From an uncultured bacterium (GTDB lineage: Bacteria > Cyanobacteriota > Vampirovibrionia > Gastranaerophilales > Gastranaerophilaceae), in NCBI GenBank assembly GCA_947428835.1, contig CANENE010000001.1, positions 1 through 64,000 of the forward strand: a stretch of 64,000 nt of DNA, given 5' to 3'. The notes under the pieces were generated by a model, which was not told where the DNA came from, did no database searches, and saw nothing but the letters and a program-made list of their open reading frames with translations. The position numbers were made by a program, and so were the translations under genes. Shown one piece after another: positions 63,002 to 64,000 of this stretch. Position 1 is the stretch's first letter, and every line of letters starts with the position of its first letter.

Positions 63002-64000
63002 ATGTCAGTTAATTCTACTTCAAACAACAACGCAGCAGCTGAAGAAGCCAGAAGAAAAGCCGAAGAGGCAGCAAAAAAAGCTCAAGAAGAAGCAGCTAAA
63101 AAAGCACAGCAAGAAGCTGAAGCTCAAGCGCAAATTCAAACCGCCCAGCAAGAAGCAACCAGATCGCAAAGTGCAACATCTACGACTACAAAAAAAGGTT
63201 CTGAAAGTATTTTTGCCGAAAATAGCAATACTTCAAGTTTGACTATTATTAAAGGTAACAACTACGAAAACGACAAAACGGAAGCAAAAGGTACCGACAA
63301 AGACGGCAATATCAAGCTTAAAGATGGTGAAAACTATACAATGGAAGACATCCAAAAGAAAGCTTATGTTGACGAAAACGGCAAACCTGTAGAAATGTCA
63401 GACGGCGAAAAATATTCTGCAGCCTGTGCATTATTTAAAAACAACCAGGAAGAACTTGCTCCTGCATTGAATAATACATATGTGGCAATGCAAATGGGCG
63501 CCGATATGAAAGATGTTCCCAAAGACGAAGTTGAAGATGTCACAGATCTTGCACTGCAATTGCAAGATGGTGCCAAACTTGATGATGTTATGAAAGGTCA
63601 AACTCTTTCAAATGAAGCTAAATCAGCACTTAAGACAATATCATCAAAACTTAACAACAACAAATATGAAACCATAGATGAAAATACCAAGCCCGATAAT
63701 ATTCCAATGGAAGTTTATGAAAATACAACTTTTGTAAGTGAAGGCGAAAAATTATTTGTTCCCGATCTTAATACTCTCGATAGAACCTATAATGCGACAT
63801 TAAGAAATACTTCATTCGGTGTTGAAGTGGGTCAGTCTCAAGTTAACCACGATAAAGATGCCAAAGGCGTTCTTGATATAAACGTTAAAGATTGTGAAAC
63901 AGATAAAGAAAGGCTTGAAGTTGTTTCAAATGCTTTAGCCGAAAACTATGGTTTGGTTGACAAAAACGGCAAACCCCTCAATTTGAATTCAGATGCAGGT
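63002..64000 (+). CDS. Large hypothetical protein with Ala/Glu coiled start, cut by the window edge
   Basis: The frame is open from the ATG at 63002 (AAGGAAGGTG ribosome binding site) to the end, at least 333 residues. It starts Ser/Asn-rich, then a repetitive charged helix (EEARRKAEEAAKKAQEEAAK) at about 14-45 and a Ser/Thr stretch. EF-hand-like DKDGNIKLKDGE (about 100-111) follows, then an acidic, mostly helical region without membrane segments. There is no signal peptide. The composition resembles extracellular or surface repeat proteins. The family is unknown. Confidence 0.55.
   Translation, partial: MSVNSTSNNNAAAEEARRKAEEAAKKAQEEAAKKAQQEAEAQAQIQTAQQEATRSQSATSTTTKKGSESIFAENSNTSSLTIIKGNNYENDKTEAKGTDKDGNIKLKDGENYTMEDIQKKAYVDENGKPVEMSDGEKYSAACALFKNNQEELAPALNNTYVAMQMGADMKDVPKDEVEDVTDLALQLQDGAKLDDVMKGQTLSNEAKSALKTISSKLNNNKYETIDENTKPDNIPMEVYENTTFVSEGEKLFVPDLNTLDRTYNATLRNTSFGVEVGQSQVNHDKDAKGVLDINVKDCETDKERLEVVSNALAENYGLVDKNGKPLNLNSDAG

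Noticed and set aside
1..64000. CRISPR array, rRNA, prophage or insertion sequence
   Set aside because: No regularly spaced repeats, rRNA segments, transposase or phage structural genes are visible. The only repeats are those at the tRNA-Leu genes and the palindrome at 711-814.

Overview
The window is AT-rich bacterial DNA that most likely comes from a non-photosynthetic cyanobacterial relative (Vampirovibrionia/Melainabacteria, probably the gut lineage Gastranaerophilales). The main evidence is the ATP synthase cluster at 1805-6940. It has the cyanobacterial order a, c, b', b, delta, alpha, gamma, with two different b-type subunits and no beta or epsilon genes. A DUF2344 gene next to an RNase E/G gene, and many lineage-type hypothetical proteins, fit this placement. 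The taxonomic call is inference, because there is no rRNA gene in the window.

Layout. 1-1740: start of a type IV pilin-like gene, an XRE regulator, a palindromic element and an unknown gene broken at a run of nine C. 1805-6940: ATP synthase. 7252-13803: a NarL-type response regulator and histidine kinase, a U32 protein, ispF, a Cof-type phosphatase and a GltD-like flavoprotein. 13892-15355: a hybrid-cluster-protein relative that has lost its metal ligands. 15370-24538: a four-gene operon with two unknown membrane proteins and two signal-less GH13-type enzymes. 24739-28635: TPR ATPase, rsmG, era. 28729-37201: an envelope protein, then leftward blocks with dnaJ-like, RNase E/G, DUF2344, nusA and rimP. 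37369-43513: a lysozyme-like membrane protein, sigma factor, ABC ATPase, engB, speE and aroA. 43503-49622: small and unknown genes, hisS, prfB with its programmed frameshift, apt and a glyoxalase. 49665-54251: PhzF, XRE regulators, tRNA-Glu, tRNA-Gln, a broken small gene and a Fic protein. 54263-55522: tRNA-Leu(CAG), a secreted cysteine-rich protein, tRNA-Leu(TAG) and tRNA-Ala. 55554-59861: a LysR regulator divergent from two alpha/beta hydrolases and a decayed decarboxylase-cupin gene, then a DNA glycosylase. 59910-64000: lineage-type hypotheticals, a zinc ribbon protein, a MurT-like ligase and a large protein that runs off the end.

Most of the window is housekeeping: energy, translation, RNA decay, isoprenoid, aromatic and polyamine synthesis, and cell wall. 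Four observations stand out. (1) Both tRNA-Leu genes have a direct duplication of their upstream DNA plus exactly the first 11 tRNA bases, and both extra copies continue with ACT. (2) The hybrid-cluster-protein homologue lacks hybrid-cluster ligands. (3) A C9 tract interrupts a gene in otherwise AT-rich DNA. (4) An operon pairs cytoplasmic GH13-type enzymes with unknown membrane proteins. Several reading frames extend back into terminator-like hairpins, and I moved those starts downstream.
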